Of a stretch of DNA of 64,000 bases, positions 38,494 to 49,759 are shown piece after piece. The notes beneath the pieces were generated by a model. The model did not search any database. It saw nothing but the letters and a program-made list of their open reading frames with translations, and was not told where the DNA came from. How positions within the stretch are numbered: position 1 is the first letter of the stretch; every line of letters starts with the position of its first letter. This DNA comes from Lycium barbarum (lineage: Eukaryota > Streptophyta > Magnoliopsida > Solanales > Solanaceae), in assembly GCF_019175385.1 (NCBI RefSeq), contig NC_083345.1:113260480-113324479 (forward strand). The letters run 5' to 3'. The translations under genes and the position numbers were made by a program.

Positions 38494-39309
38494 TGTTGGG
38501 AAGAAACAAGCAATAACCAAATTGTACGATGAGGTAACAACGGAAGAAATACCCAAGTCGAAACATCCCACACTATTTGAACCAAGAGAAGACAATAAAC
38601 ACTAGCACAAATGGAAATCCAAGCAGCAGCTATACCAACAATAAAATAGCAAAGCAAGCAAAAATAAATCGAATGGAAGAGACACAAAATTTACGTGGTA
38701 AAACCCCTTCAATGTGAAGAGGAAACATTCACGGGACCTCCGGCCCACAAAAGCTCCACTATAAACAACAAGAGTTACAGCAATGTTCTCCAAATGGCTA
38801 CAACAACAAAACCAAGCACGGAGCAACAATACATAAAAGATAGCACCAAAACTAGCGAAGAAAGAAGAGAAATCACCCCCAAAAATGAGCTACTGTTAGT
38901 ACTCGAAAACTGGAGTTACAGACCACAAACTCTGATCTCCACCATTGAAATCGAAGAACCAGATGCTTCGAACCCTCAGTTCAAATTACAGTACGATCCA
39001 ACGGTTAACGAATCAGGAAACGCAATTTAAAGCGGACAGTTGTAGCAGAAAATTTCTGGACGAAAATCTGCTTTCTCTCTCACGTTTTTCTCTCTATATG
39101 GCTGCTATGAATTCACTCTTGTGTTCTCAAAATAAGACCTAAATTGATCCTATATATAGAAGAAATTTTGGGCAAAATTGGCCTGGTCCAAATTGAATTG
39201 GGTTTTATTAGTCCAATTCCACATAGAAAGGGAAAACCCAAAAAACCTAATTGGATTGGATTTTATTAATCAAATTCCACACAGGAAGGGAAAAACCCAA
39301 AAACCTAAC
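38494..39309 (-). mobile_element. Copia-like solo LTR, reverse strand
   Basis: ATATC is duplicated at 38489-38493 and 39310-39314. It is the same family as the LTR at 53352-54109 in the opposite orientation, with ends TGTTAGG...CCCAACA in family orientation. It is 816 bp; a partial internal duplication near 39200-39300 (ATTGGATTTTATTA..CAAATTCCACA) makes it longer than the other copy. Confidence 0.9.
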
Positions 39310-39314
39310 AATAT

Positions 39315-39918
39315 CTTCAATCTAAAATTCTGATCATATGTCAAAATTACTTCAAATAACTTATTTTTTCTAATCATAACTTGTCCAACCTCTCGTGAAT
39401 TAGAGTTTCTGTGAAAGGAACCATATCATTCACCTCACAGTTGGAGTCTCTCCCACCAATTTAATGTAGCTTGTAGTTGGCCCTACATAATATTACAAAC
39501 GAAAAGATACAATCAATTAATCATGAGCAAAGCATACGATGGATTACATGGTTGAATCACAATTCATTCAAGATATTGTAAATAGAGGAATACTACTTAT
39601 TTCCTAGTAAACGAAGGTCTTTTATTACTTGGACTCTATAATTAACCTAAATTAATTTCAGAAGGAAATAAAAAGATTGTGTCATAAAAGTAAAACTCAA
39701 AAAAGGTAGAATTCTAGATGAAATAGAATTTCTTACATACACGTATTAATTTTGGTAAGTATTAATTGTGAGGAGGTATATTTTTACAAGGTAAAATTAA
39801 TAAATAATAATTTGAGGAAACTAGTAAATGACAATTTTGTCTATTTAGAGTCTTTTAATGAAGGGCAAAAAGTTCAATCAACATTTATAAGGCCCTTCAT
39901 GCTTTTAATATAGTATAG
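39315..39918 (-). mobile_element. Possible Helitron 5' end, reverse strand
   Basis: Read on the reverse strand from 39919 the sequence is TCTATACTATATTAAAAGC preceded by A, the usual Helitron 5' start in plants. No matching 3' hairpin with CTRR was found before 39315, so only the 5' end is supported. Confidence 0.4.
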
Positions 39919-39962
39919 ATTACTAAAAAATAAGCAAAAGTAAAGTTTTCATTAAAATTCTG

Positions 39963-40078
39963 GGGAAAATACATTAACCCCCCCCCCCCAACGTATAGCC
40001 AGATTAATTATGACGTACCCAACCTTTACGGACGACCTATTACCCCCCTAGTCTTAATTTTTCAGTATTTTAGGGACC
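39963..40078. repeat. Left terminal inverted repeat of the MULE
   Basis: Reverse complement of 46567-46685 with a length-variable C/G run. Confidence 0.95.
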
Positions 40079-40683
40079 TTTTAGCGCTGATTTTTAGTGA
40101 CCCCCAATTTTTTAACTTACGTGTTGTACACGCGCCTTTTAAATTTCAAAATCAGCATTATTTTTTAACTCCCTTTTCATTTCACCCCCTTAAACATGAA
40201 CAAAATTCATTTCCACTCCTCTCTCTCTCTCTCATCGATTTTCACAGCATTTGCACTGTTTACCTTGATAATTTTCAACCGATCTTCCACCACATACATT
40301 AATTCGCGTAATACTTAGTGATTTCTAGGGTCGTTTTTGCATTCTCAATTTTGGTGAAGTTTGTTTTGCTGAAGAAGGCTATCATTCGTGATTTTGCAGG
40401 TTTAGATTTTTTCGTTTTGTGTATTTTGTAGTGTATTTCTCTACTGATATAGTTTGCTTGTTAGGGTTCACATTTAATTATTTTCTTGCATTCTAGGGTT
40501 TTGAATCGGGTGTTTGTTAATGTAGGGTTTTTTTAGTAGAATGAGGTAAATGAACGAGTAACTTTTGCTGCTGATTTTGTTAAATATCATATGTTTCCCT
40601 TTGATGTTGCTTGTTGGTGAGAAGTTTTGTTGCTTTGTAATTTAAGGGTTTTGTTAAGTATTGTTGCTTTGTGACTTTCAGGT

Positions 40684-43600
40684 ATGGCTGATTTTATTTA
40701 TGTTACGTTGAGATGGTTTTATGGTGGGGTATTTGATTTAAGTAGTGGTGTACCAAGATATGAGGGTGGCAATTGTACAGAATTCTTAGATGTTGATGTT
40801 GATAGGTTGTCATATTTTGAGCTTAAGGACTACATAAAGGAATTAGGATATAGTCCAAGTTGTGGTTTTAAGGTGAAGCCCCCTAATAGTGACATTCTTG
40901 TAGATGTACTTACTGACAAGGATATTTTTTACCTTTCCCTAAGTTTGAAAGATGGGGACATTGTGGAGATTTATGTCTGCCATATGGTAGATGAACCAGA
41001 CGTGCCCCCATTGCCTTTGGAATATATTGTTCCCAACAACCAAACAAAAAGTGATGCTTTTAATAAAGTTGATGAGGGTATCCAATGTGAACCAAATGTT
41101 TCTCAAAGCAACCCTAATGAAAACCCAGCCATTGAAAATACACCACTTGAAACTGCAGCAACTACTACTTCACCCTCTTAATTTCCCACTAATTCTTCAA
41201 CCCCACAAACAGAAGCTGCTGAAAATTCACCCAAACAAACTGAACCTGAAGATGGTGAAAATGCAAAGCAAGTAAGTAGTGACCATGTTGACTCTCAATC
41301 AACAGATTCTGATGTTGAATCTGATGTTGAATCAGACCATGCGGCAGTATTTGATGGTCCAGATGGTGATAATGGATCTGATGTACATGAGGAAGTTAGA
41401 ACATTTAGGGCTGAAAGGAGGGCTTATAAGAGAAGGACTAGAAGAGAGAAAAAGGGGCAACCTAACATTAATGATGTTCCTTTAGGTGAAGTTGAACAAG
41501 ACATAGGATTTGATGAAACAGAACCTAGTGAAAGAGGTTTGGAAGGAAGGGTAGGTGGTGATGAACCCTTTTACTTTAGTTCTGATGCATGTAGTTGTAC
41601 ATCTGATTAGGATGATGCTGATGAGGGGGTAACCTTGAAACCTAGAAGGGAAAGTAAATACATAAGGTTTGACCCTACATGTAAGAAGGTAGTATGGCAG
41701 CTTGGTATGATTTTTCAAAGTGTTAATGAGTTTAGAGATGCTGTGACTAGATATTCACTTCAGAAGCATATTCAGTTAGATAAGTTTGTCAATGAGCCTT
41801 CAAGGGTGAGGGTCACATGTAGGGATGGTTGTCCATGGTTAATTTATGCTAAACTGGACAATTCAACAAAGAATTTTCAAATCAAAACATACTATCCTAA
41901 ACATAAATGTGTTCAGACCACAAGGAACTATGTGCAATTCTAAGTACCTAACCAGCTGCTACAAGATAGAATTACTGAACAACCAAACATCAGAATTTGC
42001 AAACTCCAAGATGCAATTAGGAAGGAACTTGGTGTACATGTTGGCAGGTCCACTGTTAGGAGAGCTAGATCTAAGGTTTTACTAGAGATCATGGGTGATC
42101 AAGAAAAAGAGTTTGGAAGAATACTTGATTACAGAGATGAAGTGCTGAAAACAAATCCAGGAAGTACTTGTGTGGTAAAAGTGTCTACTACAGAATTTGC
42201 TGAAGATGGTAGGCCTTGCTTCTTAGGTTTCTACATCTGTTTTGATGCCTTGAAAAGGTCATTTTTGAGTGGTTGTAGAAGATGCATTGGGTTAGATAGC
42301 TGTTTCTTAAAGGGTTGTAGCAAGGGTCAACTGTAGTTGTTGTGGCTAAGGATGGCAACAACCAGATGTTGCCAATTGCTTGGGCTGTTGTGGAGTATGA
42401 GAACAAAATCACATGGACTTGGTTTTTGAAAATATTGATTGAAGACTTGAACTTAGGCGATGGGACTGGTTGCACAGTCATTTCAGATATGCAGAAGGTA
42501 CTAAACTGTTGATTTTATATTGTTTATGTTGTTACACTTTGCTGATTTTATATGCAGAAGATACTAAACTGTTCCTTTTCAGGGGCTTATTGCCACTATA
42601 AAAGAGCTCCTACCAGAAGTGGAGCAAAGGCAATGTGCTAGACACATCCTTGAAAACTGGTCAAAAGATTGGGAGGCCTTAAAAGGAGGCTGATTTTTTG
42701 GAAATATGCTAAAAGCACATTTGAGGTAGATTTGAGGAGAAATTTGGACAAATTAGAGCTGCTTGGTGGTGAGAAGATTGTTGAGGATTTACTCTACTAC
42801 AAGGAACACACTTTTTGTAAGGTATACTTTAATACTGAAACTAAGTGTGACATCATTGACAATAATATGGCTGAGAGCGTTAATGCTTGGATCTTGCCTG
42901 CAAGACACAAGACCATCATAACCATGCTAGAAGAGATTAGGATGAAGGTAATGAATAGGATAAGCGTGATGAGGTCTTTTGCAAACACTTGGGTCACAAG
43001 AATATCTCCAATGGCATTAAGGACATTAGAAGAAAACATGGGGAAGTCAATGAACTGTAATATTGTGTTTAATGGTAAGCATGGGTTTGAGATTCTTGAT
43101 GGTCCATATCAGCACGCTATTGATATTGTCAATGAGAAATGTAGTTGTAGGTCATGGCAGCTCAAACGAATATCATGTCCATATGCCATTTGTGCCATGT
43201 TGTACAAGAAGTATGAACCTATTGAATATGTCCGTGAATACTATAGCAAGAAGAACTGGTTCAAAACTTATCGTCACTACATTCAACTAATGATAAATAT
43301 GGCAATGTGGCCTAGGTCTGCTAATCCTGCTATTGCACCACCAATCATCAGAAAAATGCCAGGCAGTCCCTCAAAAGCAAGAAGGAAAGAGGCCAGTGAA
43401 GCAAAGAAATCTGAAAAAATGCCAAGAACAGGCATGCTGATGACTTGCAGCCAATGTGGAGGTAAAAACCACAATAAAAGAGGCTGTCAGAGGGTATGTC
43501 CTTCCTACAATTTTCTTGACTTTGCACTACACTATTGAATTTTTATGACTTTGCATTTTACTTGTAGAAGGGAACATGGGCTGCTTTTGCTGCTTCTCAA

Positions 43601-44386
43601 GCCAGTACTGTTTCTCAAACATTTGATGCTTCTCAAACATTTGCTGCTTCTCAAGCCAGTACTGCCTCTCAAACTAATGATGCCTCTCAAACCTTTGCTG
43701 CTTCTCAGACCAATGCTACTTCTCAAACAACTGCTGCTTCAAACAATGTCCCAAGGCCCAGGGGGAGACCAAGAAAAGCACCTGTGGTACCTGAAACTCC
43801 TCCAAGACCAAGGGGTAGGCCAAGAAAAGATCCTAATGTGCCTAGTGCTCCTCCAAGACCAAGAGAAAGGCCAAGAAAAGAACCTGCAGTTGCTACTCCA
43901 AAGCCTAGAGGAAGGCTAAGAAAAGAACCTGCAGTTGCTACTCTAAAGCCTAGAGGAAGGCCAAGAAAGGTAACAGAAGTTGTTGCTAGTCCTGCCCCCG
44001 CTGTTCTCAAAAGAGTTGATTCTGAGGGTCAACCTTCTTACTTGGTATGGGAGTCTTTGTTGCTGAAAGTGGTTATACATCCCTGAATGTAAGTTTAATA
44101 TTTTCTTTACAATGTCATTGGTATGTGAAGTTGTGAAGTGACTAATTTTCAAATTTGTTTATTGCAGCATGGCATGCCTACTAGTAGAGTGCTGAATTTT
44201 GATGGTAAACATCAAGCAAGTCAGCCTATAAGATCTGTTGAAGTCACAAGAGACCTTGGTCACAAAGCACGGCAAGGGATGAGGTACAAAGGCAAACCAT
44301 GCTACTCAAGAAGCATGCTTGATGAGACTAGAAGGGACAAACTCGACAAGGCCACTAGAAGCAAAGAAAAGAGGCCATGGAAGTGA
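40684..44386 (+). pseudogene. MURA-type MULE transposase, broken
   Basis: Four exons are supported: 40684-42497 (donor GTACTA), 42583-43493, 43568 to about 44043, and about 44168-44386. Order: a PB1-like N-terminus (MADFIYVTLRWFYGGVFDLS), an acidic linker, a MuDR-type DNA-binding region (FRDAVTRYSLQKHIQ, CRDGCPWLIYAKL), a MULE DDE core with all three residues visible (GLDSCFLKG, ISDMQK, NNMAESVNAW), a SWIM zinc finger, a CCHC knuckle CSQCGGKNHNKRGC and about four AT-hooks of the RPRGRPRK type. The product would cut and rejoin element ends in the nucleus. Stops at 41179 (TAA), 41608 (TAG) and 41941 (TAA), and frameshifts shortly before 42334 and near 42668, disable it. In the SWIM motif the last ligand is Tyr (SCPYAIC) where CPHA is usual. 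Confidence 0.92.
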
Positions 44387-44881
44387 TGACCATTATTTAG
44401 ATTACAAGAATTAAGTTGTTTTTGGATATTAAACACTTTGTATGAATTCGGCAGTTTGGAAGACTTGAATTAGCAGTTACAGTGACTTAATGCTTTCTGC
44501 TTAATTAAAAGTTAGAATGACTTATTAATCATACTTGTTTGTGCTCTGTTAGCTGTGGTACTGTGATTTGGGCAGTGTGTACATTAAGCACTAAAGTTAA
44601 ATGTGCAGTATGTGTACTGTGCCGTGTGTGTACATATAAATGTGGGCAGATTTCTGTGGCGGCTTGAATTCAGGTACATTGACTGAAAGGAATTCAGTCA
44701 GTCTGCATTGGATGATTCAATTCAATTTAATTGAATTCATGTACATTGACTGGTAGTTGGGGAGGCTAATGAGAATTGTAACCATTCAATATCATCAGCC
44801 TATAAATAGCCTATTAAGCTGTCCATTTCAACTCATCCCTACACCATTCCTTCTCATTCAAACAATGAATTTAATAGCAAA
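44387..44881. other. Spacer between the MULE genes
   Basis: No coding sequence; it contains a repeated GAATTCA.GTACATTGACTG motif (44667-44700 and 44735-44755) and probably the promoter of the B3 gene. An ATG at 44865 opens only eight codons, in another frame. Confidence 0.5.
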
Positions 44882-45275
44882 ATGCCTCTAGGTGAAGATG
44901 AACTGATTTACTTCGAGAAGAAACTAACCAAATCATACGTTGACAACGATGACTTTGTAAGTGTTATTTTGCAAACTTATTTCAATTGATGTGTTTACTT
45001 ATTCATAATGCCTCATGTATTTTGTGCAGATCCTACCTTCTAACATACAAGATTTTCTTCCAAACATAACTACACAAGCTGTTGTTTTCTACGAGCAGCG
45101 TGAATACAATATGATGTATAAGGTTGGCGCGCATACCCGCCTCTGCCAAGGGTGGAAGGATTTCATTGATGCAAACCTTCTAAAGGAGGGACACGTCTTA
45201 TGCTTTAATGGTTGTGAACATAATGAGAAAGTAACCTTCTTTGTTAATATATCAAGAGGGAAGTTATCGAAATAG
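44882..45275 (+). CDS. Small B3-like DNA-binding protein carried by the MULE
   Basis: Two exons, 44882-44956 and 45030-45275, join in phase 0 across a 73-bp intron with GTAAGT donor and TTTTGTGCAG acceptor, giving 106 codons. The protein starts MPLGEDELIYFEKKLTKSYV, continues after the splice ILPSNIQDFLP, and has the B3 core signature LCQGWKDFIDANLLKEGHVL followed by a beta-strand-like TFFVNI. This matches the GWK.F...N.LKEGD pattern of REM/VRN1-type B3 domains, with GH in place of GD. B3 domains bind DNA in the nucleus. The protein is essentially one domain. Unlike the adjacent transposase it has no stop or frameshift. It could bind MULE ends or promoters, act as a regulator, or be captured host sequence; the sequence does not say which. 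Splice sites are by eye. Confidence 0.75.
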
Positions 45276-45663
45276 ATTAGGTTTCTCCCTATGATGTAAA
45301 GTTTATGAATTATCATCAATGATAACTATATCTATGAACTTTATCTTTATCTATGGTTTTTCTTCTCAAGTTGAATGAAGACAACTTTTTTAATTGAACA
45401 TCCATGACAAGAAACTTCTTCAACTTACATACATAAAGTGAATAACAATCACTTAAACATCCTTCAACACACAAACATGTAATCCTACTATGGCAATCGA
45501 CATTGGTAATGCTTGTTCAAAAACACCCAATAAAATAACACCAAAGAACAACACCAAAGAAACACAAAAACAAAAACTTGTTAATAGTAATGCATCTACC
45601 CCTCTTCTCTTGTTCAAGCTTCACCACTTTTATCTCTTCTTCAAGCTTTGACACTTTCATCTC

Positions 45664-46346
45664 TTATTCAACCTTTAACACTTTCATCTCTTCATTTGTA
45701 GTGATATTCTCATTACCGATAGCCATTTCACTATTGTCATTACCAATATCTCCACCAATGCAAGAAGACTCTCCTTCTTCCATTTCATTTTTCAAACCAA
45801 CTTCTTCCGCCATTTTCTTCTTCAATTCCACTGTTTGCTCTTCCATTTTCTTCTTCAATTCCACTATTTGCTCTTCCATTTTCTTCTTCAATTCCACTGC
45901 TTTCTCTTCCATTTTCTTAATCAATTTGTGAAGAACAAACTTATACCTTTCATTAATAGGATCATCCCTCCATTCAAAGAACTTACATTTCTTAGCCTAT
46001 AAAATAAATTCAACTCATGTTAGGCACACTGTAATGTATGGCAGAAATAAGGCACGCAATATAAAAAAATATATTTATAATCGTACCCCATAGAATGGGC
46101 ATGTCCAAAATCTTCTTCCGGGATTATTGGGAGACCAATAAATCTGCATTTTTAATAATACTCCGTGCTGGCATCGCACTTGACGCTTCATCTTTGGATC
46201 GTCATTTTGAGTACAAAGATTGTTCAACTCCGATTTGAACTCTTTCATTAAGAACTCTAGAAAAAAAAATGAAAGATATAACATATAAATAAAAGATGAG
46301 AATAATAATGAGTTTGGAGAAAATATTACTTACCACTAGAATGCAT
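45664..46346 (-). CDS. GRF-type zinc finger/coiled-coil protein carried by the MULE
   Basis: Reverse strand, three exons: 46346-46334 (start MHSS, donor GTAAGT), 46256-46087 (donor GTACGA), and 45996-45664, joined in phase to 171 codons. The GRF zinc finger spans exons 2 and 3: RCQHGVLLKMQIYWSPNNPG, RRFWTCPFYG, then AKKCKFFEWRDD, with ligands C, H, C, C. The C-terminus is a coiled coil of three repeats of the type VELKKKMEEQ, then an acidic tail. GRF fingers bind single-stranded DNA or RNA in topoisomerase 3 and APE2; in plants many small, uncharacterised GRF proteins exist. The gene is convergent with the B3 gene (389 bp apart) and its start lies about 220 bp from the right TIR, so the TIR may serve as promoter. 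No disabling change is seen. The 13-nt first exon is the least certain part. Confidence 0.72.
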
Positions 46347-46566
46347 GTCACAGATTTCAAAAAAAAAAAAAAAATCTTCAAGCTTTGGCAAAAATGGAGT
46401 CAAGATTAGAAAATGAAGAAGAAGGAAGAGAAAATAAAGGGGGAGGGGGGTGGGGCGGGTTTTTTCCCGTTATATTTTATACACGTGGCAAAAAATAACA
46501 GGTCAAATGCCCCTTCACGCGCTGCTTGGTCGTGTAGTCATGCACAGTGCCAGATCAGCGCTACAA

Positions 46567-46685
46567 GGTCACTAAAATACTGAAAAATTAAGACTTGGGG
46601 GGGGGGGGGTAATATGCCGCCCGCAAAAGATGGGTGCGTCATAATTAATCTGGCTATACGTTGGGGGGTTTTAATGTATTTTCCC
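46567..46685. repeat. Right terminal inverted repeat of the MULE
   Basis: Pairs with 39963-40078; the TSD AAAATTCTG follows. Confidence 0.95.
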
Positions 46686-47499
46686 AAAATTCTGCAAATA
46701 AATCATCAATAATATAAAAGAAGTTATTATAAATATTATTTGAAAAAGGTAAACACAAAAAATGATATTAGTCCTTCCCGACCTCAACTAATATTTGCAC
46801 TGACTTTTATTTACATATTCATAGAAGGGGAAGGGAAAAAGTGTAAAAGCACTGACAAAAAATGGATAATGTTGCTTCAAGAAAATAGTGTTATGGAATC
46901 TCTATCATATCAATTTCAGGCATAATCATCTAAAAGAAACTATTTACGGCAATGTTATTTTCTATGAGAGTTTTTTTTTATATATATATAATTTAGCGAG
47001 AAAATACATAACCCCCCCCCCCCCCCCCCCCCAAACGTATAGCCAGATTAATTATGACGCATCCAACCTTTGCGGGTGACCTATTACCCCCCCTAGTCTT
47101 AATTTTTCAGTATTTTAGTACCATTTTCGACTAACGTGGCAAAAAACATTATGGCGAGTGAATTGAAAAAAATGAAATGTTGCAACTCAGATGCTTAAAA
47201 TTGAGAAAGAAGACATTGAAGACACATTCCCTCCCTCTCTTCCACATTTCAATTGTTAAATGCAATTTATTTTTCTCTTTCTTCTTCTTTCTCCTTTTTC
47301 TCTTTCTTCTTCTTTCTCCTCAACCACCGCCACCGCCTCCGTCGCCGCCACATCGCCACCTCCTCCTCCGCAGCAACAACAGCAACAACAACGCAGCAGC
47401 AGCAACAACAGGAGGTACAAAAAATATTAAAAATGGGTTGAAGAAAATGGTTAAAAATATTTTGGTGTTTGATTTGCCTTCAAATGAATGTGTATGTTA

Positions 47500-47815
47500 A
47501 TGGAGAAAAAAAATGGGTTGAATGTGTGTGTGCTAATGGAGGAAGAAAATGGGTTGAAGAAAATGGGTTTTAATGGAGGAAGAAAATGGGTTGAATGTTT
47601 CTTGAAAATAAGCTCTTTATGATTGATGATTAAATTGAATGTGTGTGTTAATGGAGGAAAAAAATGAGTTGAATGTGTGTGTTAATGGAGGAAAAAAATG
47701 GGTTGAATGTGTGTGTGCTAATGGAGGAAGAAAATGGGTTGAATGTGTGTGTGTTAATGGAGGAAGAAAATGGGTTGAATGTGTGTGTGCTAATGGAGGA
47801 AGAAAATGGATTGAT
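47500..47815 (+). repeat. 36-bp minisatellite in the small MULE
   Basis: About eight units of ATGGAGGAAGAAAATGGG followed by TTGAATGTGTGTGTGCTA, some partial. The unit is 12 codons long, so one frame (47639-47944) stays open as repeated WVECVCANGGRK, then a Lys run and an acidic tail. Probably not a gene. Confidence 0.9.
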
Positions 47816-47829
47816 GGATTTCTTGAAAT

Positions 47830-47872
47830 GAAGAAGAAGAAGAAGAAGAAGAAGAAGAAGAAGAAGAAGAAA
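47830..47872. repeat. (GAA)n microsatellite
   Basis: About 14 GAA units in the small MULE. Confidence 0.95.
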
Positions 47873-48228
47873 GAACGGTTTAGTGATGAAGAAGAAGAGT
47901 TTAGTGATGAAGAAGACAAAATTAATAATTTAATAGTTAATTAGAGGTTAATTAGTGTAAATATAATTAATAAAAGAAAAATCAAATGAAAAAAAAAAAA
48001 GAAAAAGTGGCAGTGACGTGGCAGCAACGTGGCACCAATGTGGCGGAGAGTGTGCAACACTCTCCACTGTGCAACTGGGCTTCAATTTTTTTTTTACCAC
48101 GTCAGTCAGAAAATGGTACTAAAATACTGAAAAATTAAGACTAGAGGGGTAATAGATCGCCCGCAAAGGTTGGGTGCATCATAATTAATCTGGCTATACG
48201 TTGGGGTTTTTTTTTTATGTAATTTCCC

Positions 48229-49759
48229 TAATTTAGCAAGAATCACTACAACATAATAACATAAAGTATAAATATCATTATACCAATAATAAAAATCATA
48301 ATTTATAAAAAAAATACTTTTAAAATAATAAAAAACAAATTTAACGCCCGGGACTTACGCCCCAAATTTTAGGGTGTACGCCCTATGGATCTACGCCTTT
48401 CATTTGCGCCCCGGAGCGTTTTTGGTATGCTCCGCCCCGGGACTCGCCTCGAAAATACCTCTGAAAACACTGTTGACAATAGAGAATAAGAGAGAACTGA
48501 AACTTAAATATACATATCCACACACACATGCATGTAATAATAAAATATCAATCATAAAAGTAACATTAGGTTTTGTGATAAATTCATAAAAGGATTATTC
48601 TACTTATAATGAACTTAAATAAAAAAAAGTTAAATACCTAAGTAATCTCTTTAAGCACAAATTTTATAAAAAGCTATCGCAATCATTAATAAGAAGATTA
48701 CAATATCGAACAAATTCTCTAGGACGGATATAATTGATATGATATAGACTACAAAAAATATGTAGAAGAACCACAATGAAAAGGTCGGGGCTTTGTGCCA
48801 TTTCTTTTTGTGTGGGACGGTATCAGAGAGAAGAGTGAAATGCATTGAGACAGTGAATAAAATTACGAGATTTAGCTACTTCTCACTTGGGAATTGATGC
48901 AATGAAACAAATGTCTATTTTTCAAAGGCATAACAGAAAAGTAGCCGGTAAACGTTATTTCTATCTGACCCGTAAGATCCGAACGATCCCCCCCTCCCCC
49001 CCCCCCCCCAAAAAAAAAAAAAAAAGAAAAAAAAGAAGAAGAAGAAGAAGAAGATAGTACACGGTTCTCTTTGAAATAGGATGATATATGCAAAAATATA
49101 ATTACTCAACAGGATCGAATTAGGTTTGTTTCTGTATCTTCTGAAGATCACATAACAATGCAATCCAAGACCCATTCCACAACAAAAAAAAAAAAATTGT
49201 ACGTTTTCTTTATCTCTACTTCAGCCCAAACTTTCTGTTAATTACAAATCTGTCTACACCAAAAACATTTGTGTACATTTCCTTTATTTCTGCTTCAGCC
49301 CCAGAACTTTCTGTTAATTACAAATCTGTTTATCACTTCTTCAACTGCCTCTTGAAGTAAGTTATCACTTCTTCCATTTTTTTCCCACCCTTTAACTTTT
49401 CCTAATCACTAAAAAATAAAAATAAAACATTTTTTGTTTTTCTATACTTAACATTTTCTTGCCAAGATATTGCTTACTTCCTTTAGTTATTTTTCTCCAT
49501 TTATGAACTCAATGCAATAGTTGGTTTAAAAAAAATAAAAAATAGTATTTTTTTATATTACTAGAACAACTTTTTTTTCCCCTTATAGTTCATGATGAAA
49601 CATTGACAAAACCATTTTCTTTAGAATTTTTTTTCCCTCTGTTTTAAGCAGAAGGAAACTATTCAACTTCAATTCTTGATCCTTTATTTCCCTTTTCTTT
49701 TCTTTTTTTTCTTTTTTTTGCAGGTTTTCATGGTTCTATTGCTGTTTAGGCATTGTTTA
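48229..49759. other. Intergenic sequence with duplicated pieces
   Basis: No gene. 48345-48460 has GCGCCCCGGAGCG and CGCCCCGGGACTCGCC motifs seen in dispersed repeats. 48540-48625 is the inverted counterpart of about 50004-50095. Long C and A runs lie at 48988-49025. 49205-49253 is duplicated at 49278-49329 (CTTTCTGTTAATTACAAATC). Confidence 0.5.

Larger units (their letters stand above)
39963..46685 (+). mobile_element. Complete Mutator-like element (MULE) with accessory genes
   Basis: AAAATTCTG, a 9-bp duplication, lies at 39954-39962 and 46686-46694. Terminal inverted repeats of about 116-119 bp (39963-40078, 46567-46685) start GGGAAAATACATTAACCCC and include AACGTATAGCCAGATTAATT and GTCTTAATTTTTCAGTATTT. 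The 6.7-kb interior holds a MURA-type transposase gene (plus, broken), a B3-domain gene (plus) and a GRF-zinc-finger gene (minus). All three lie inside the inverted repeats and belong to the mobile unit. Confidence 0.95.
46998..48228. mobile_element. Non-autonomous 1.2-kb MULE of the same family
   Basis: TAATTTAGC is duplicated at 46989-46997 and 48229-48237. Ends (GAGAAAATACATAACCCC..., AACGTATAGCCAGATTAATT, GTCTTAATTTTTCAGTATTT) match the large MULE's TIRs over about 125 bp, so the large element's machinery could once have moved it. The interior has no transposase: a proline/serine-rich CT-rich stretch (47270-47400), a minisatellite and a GAA run. The left end carries about 21 consecutive C. 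Confidence 0.93.

Noticed and set aside
38695..39030. 111-codon ORF
   Set aside because: Lies wholly within the copia-like solo LTR, antisense to it; the related LTR at 53352-54109 shows other, incompatible frames.
44865..44890. ATG at 44865 as the start of the B3 gene
   Set aside because: It opens only eight codons before a stop; the ATG at 44882 gives the frame that splices in phase.
47639..47944. 101-codon protein with 12-residue repeats
   Set aside because: Its openness follows from a 36-bp repeat unit and a GAA run; no start context, splice or homology supports a gene.
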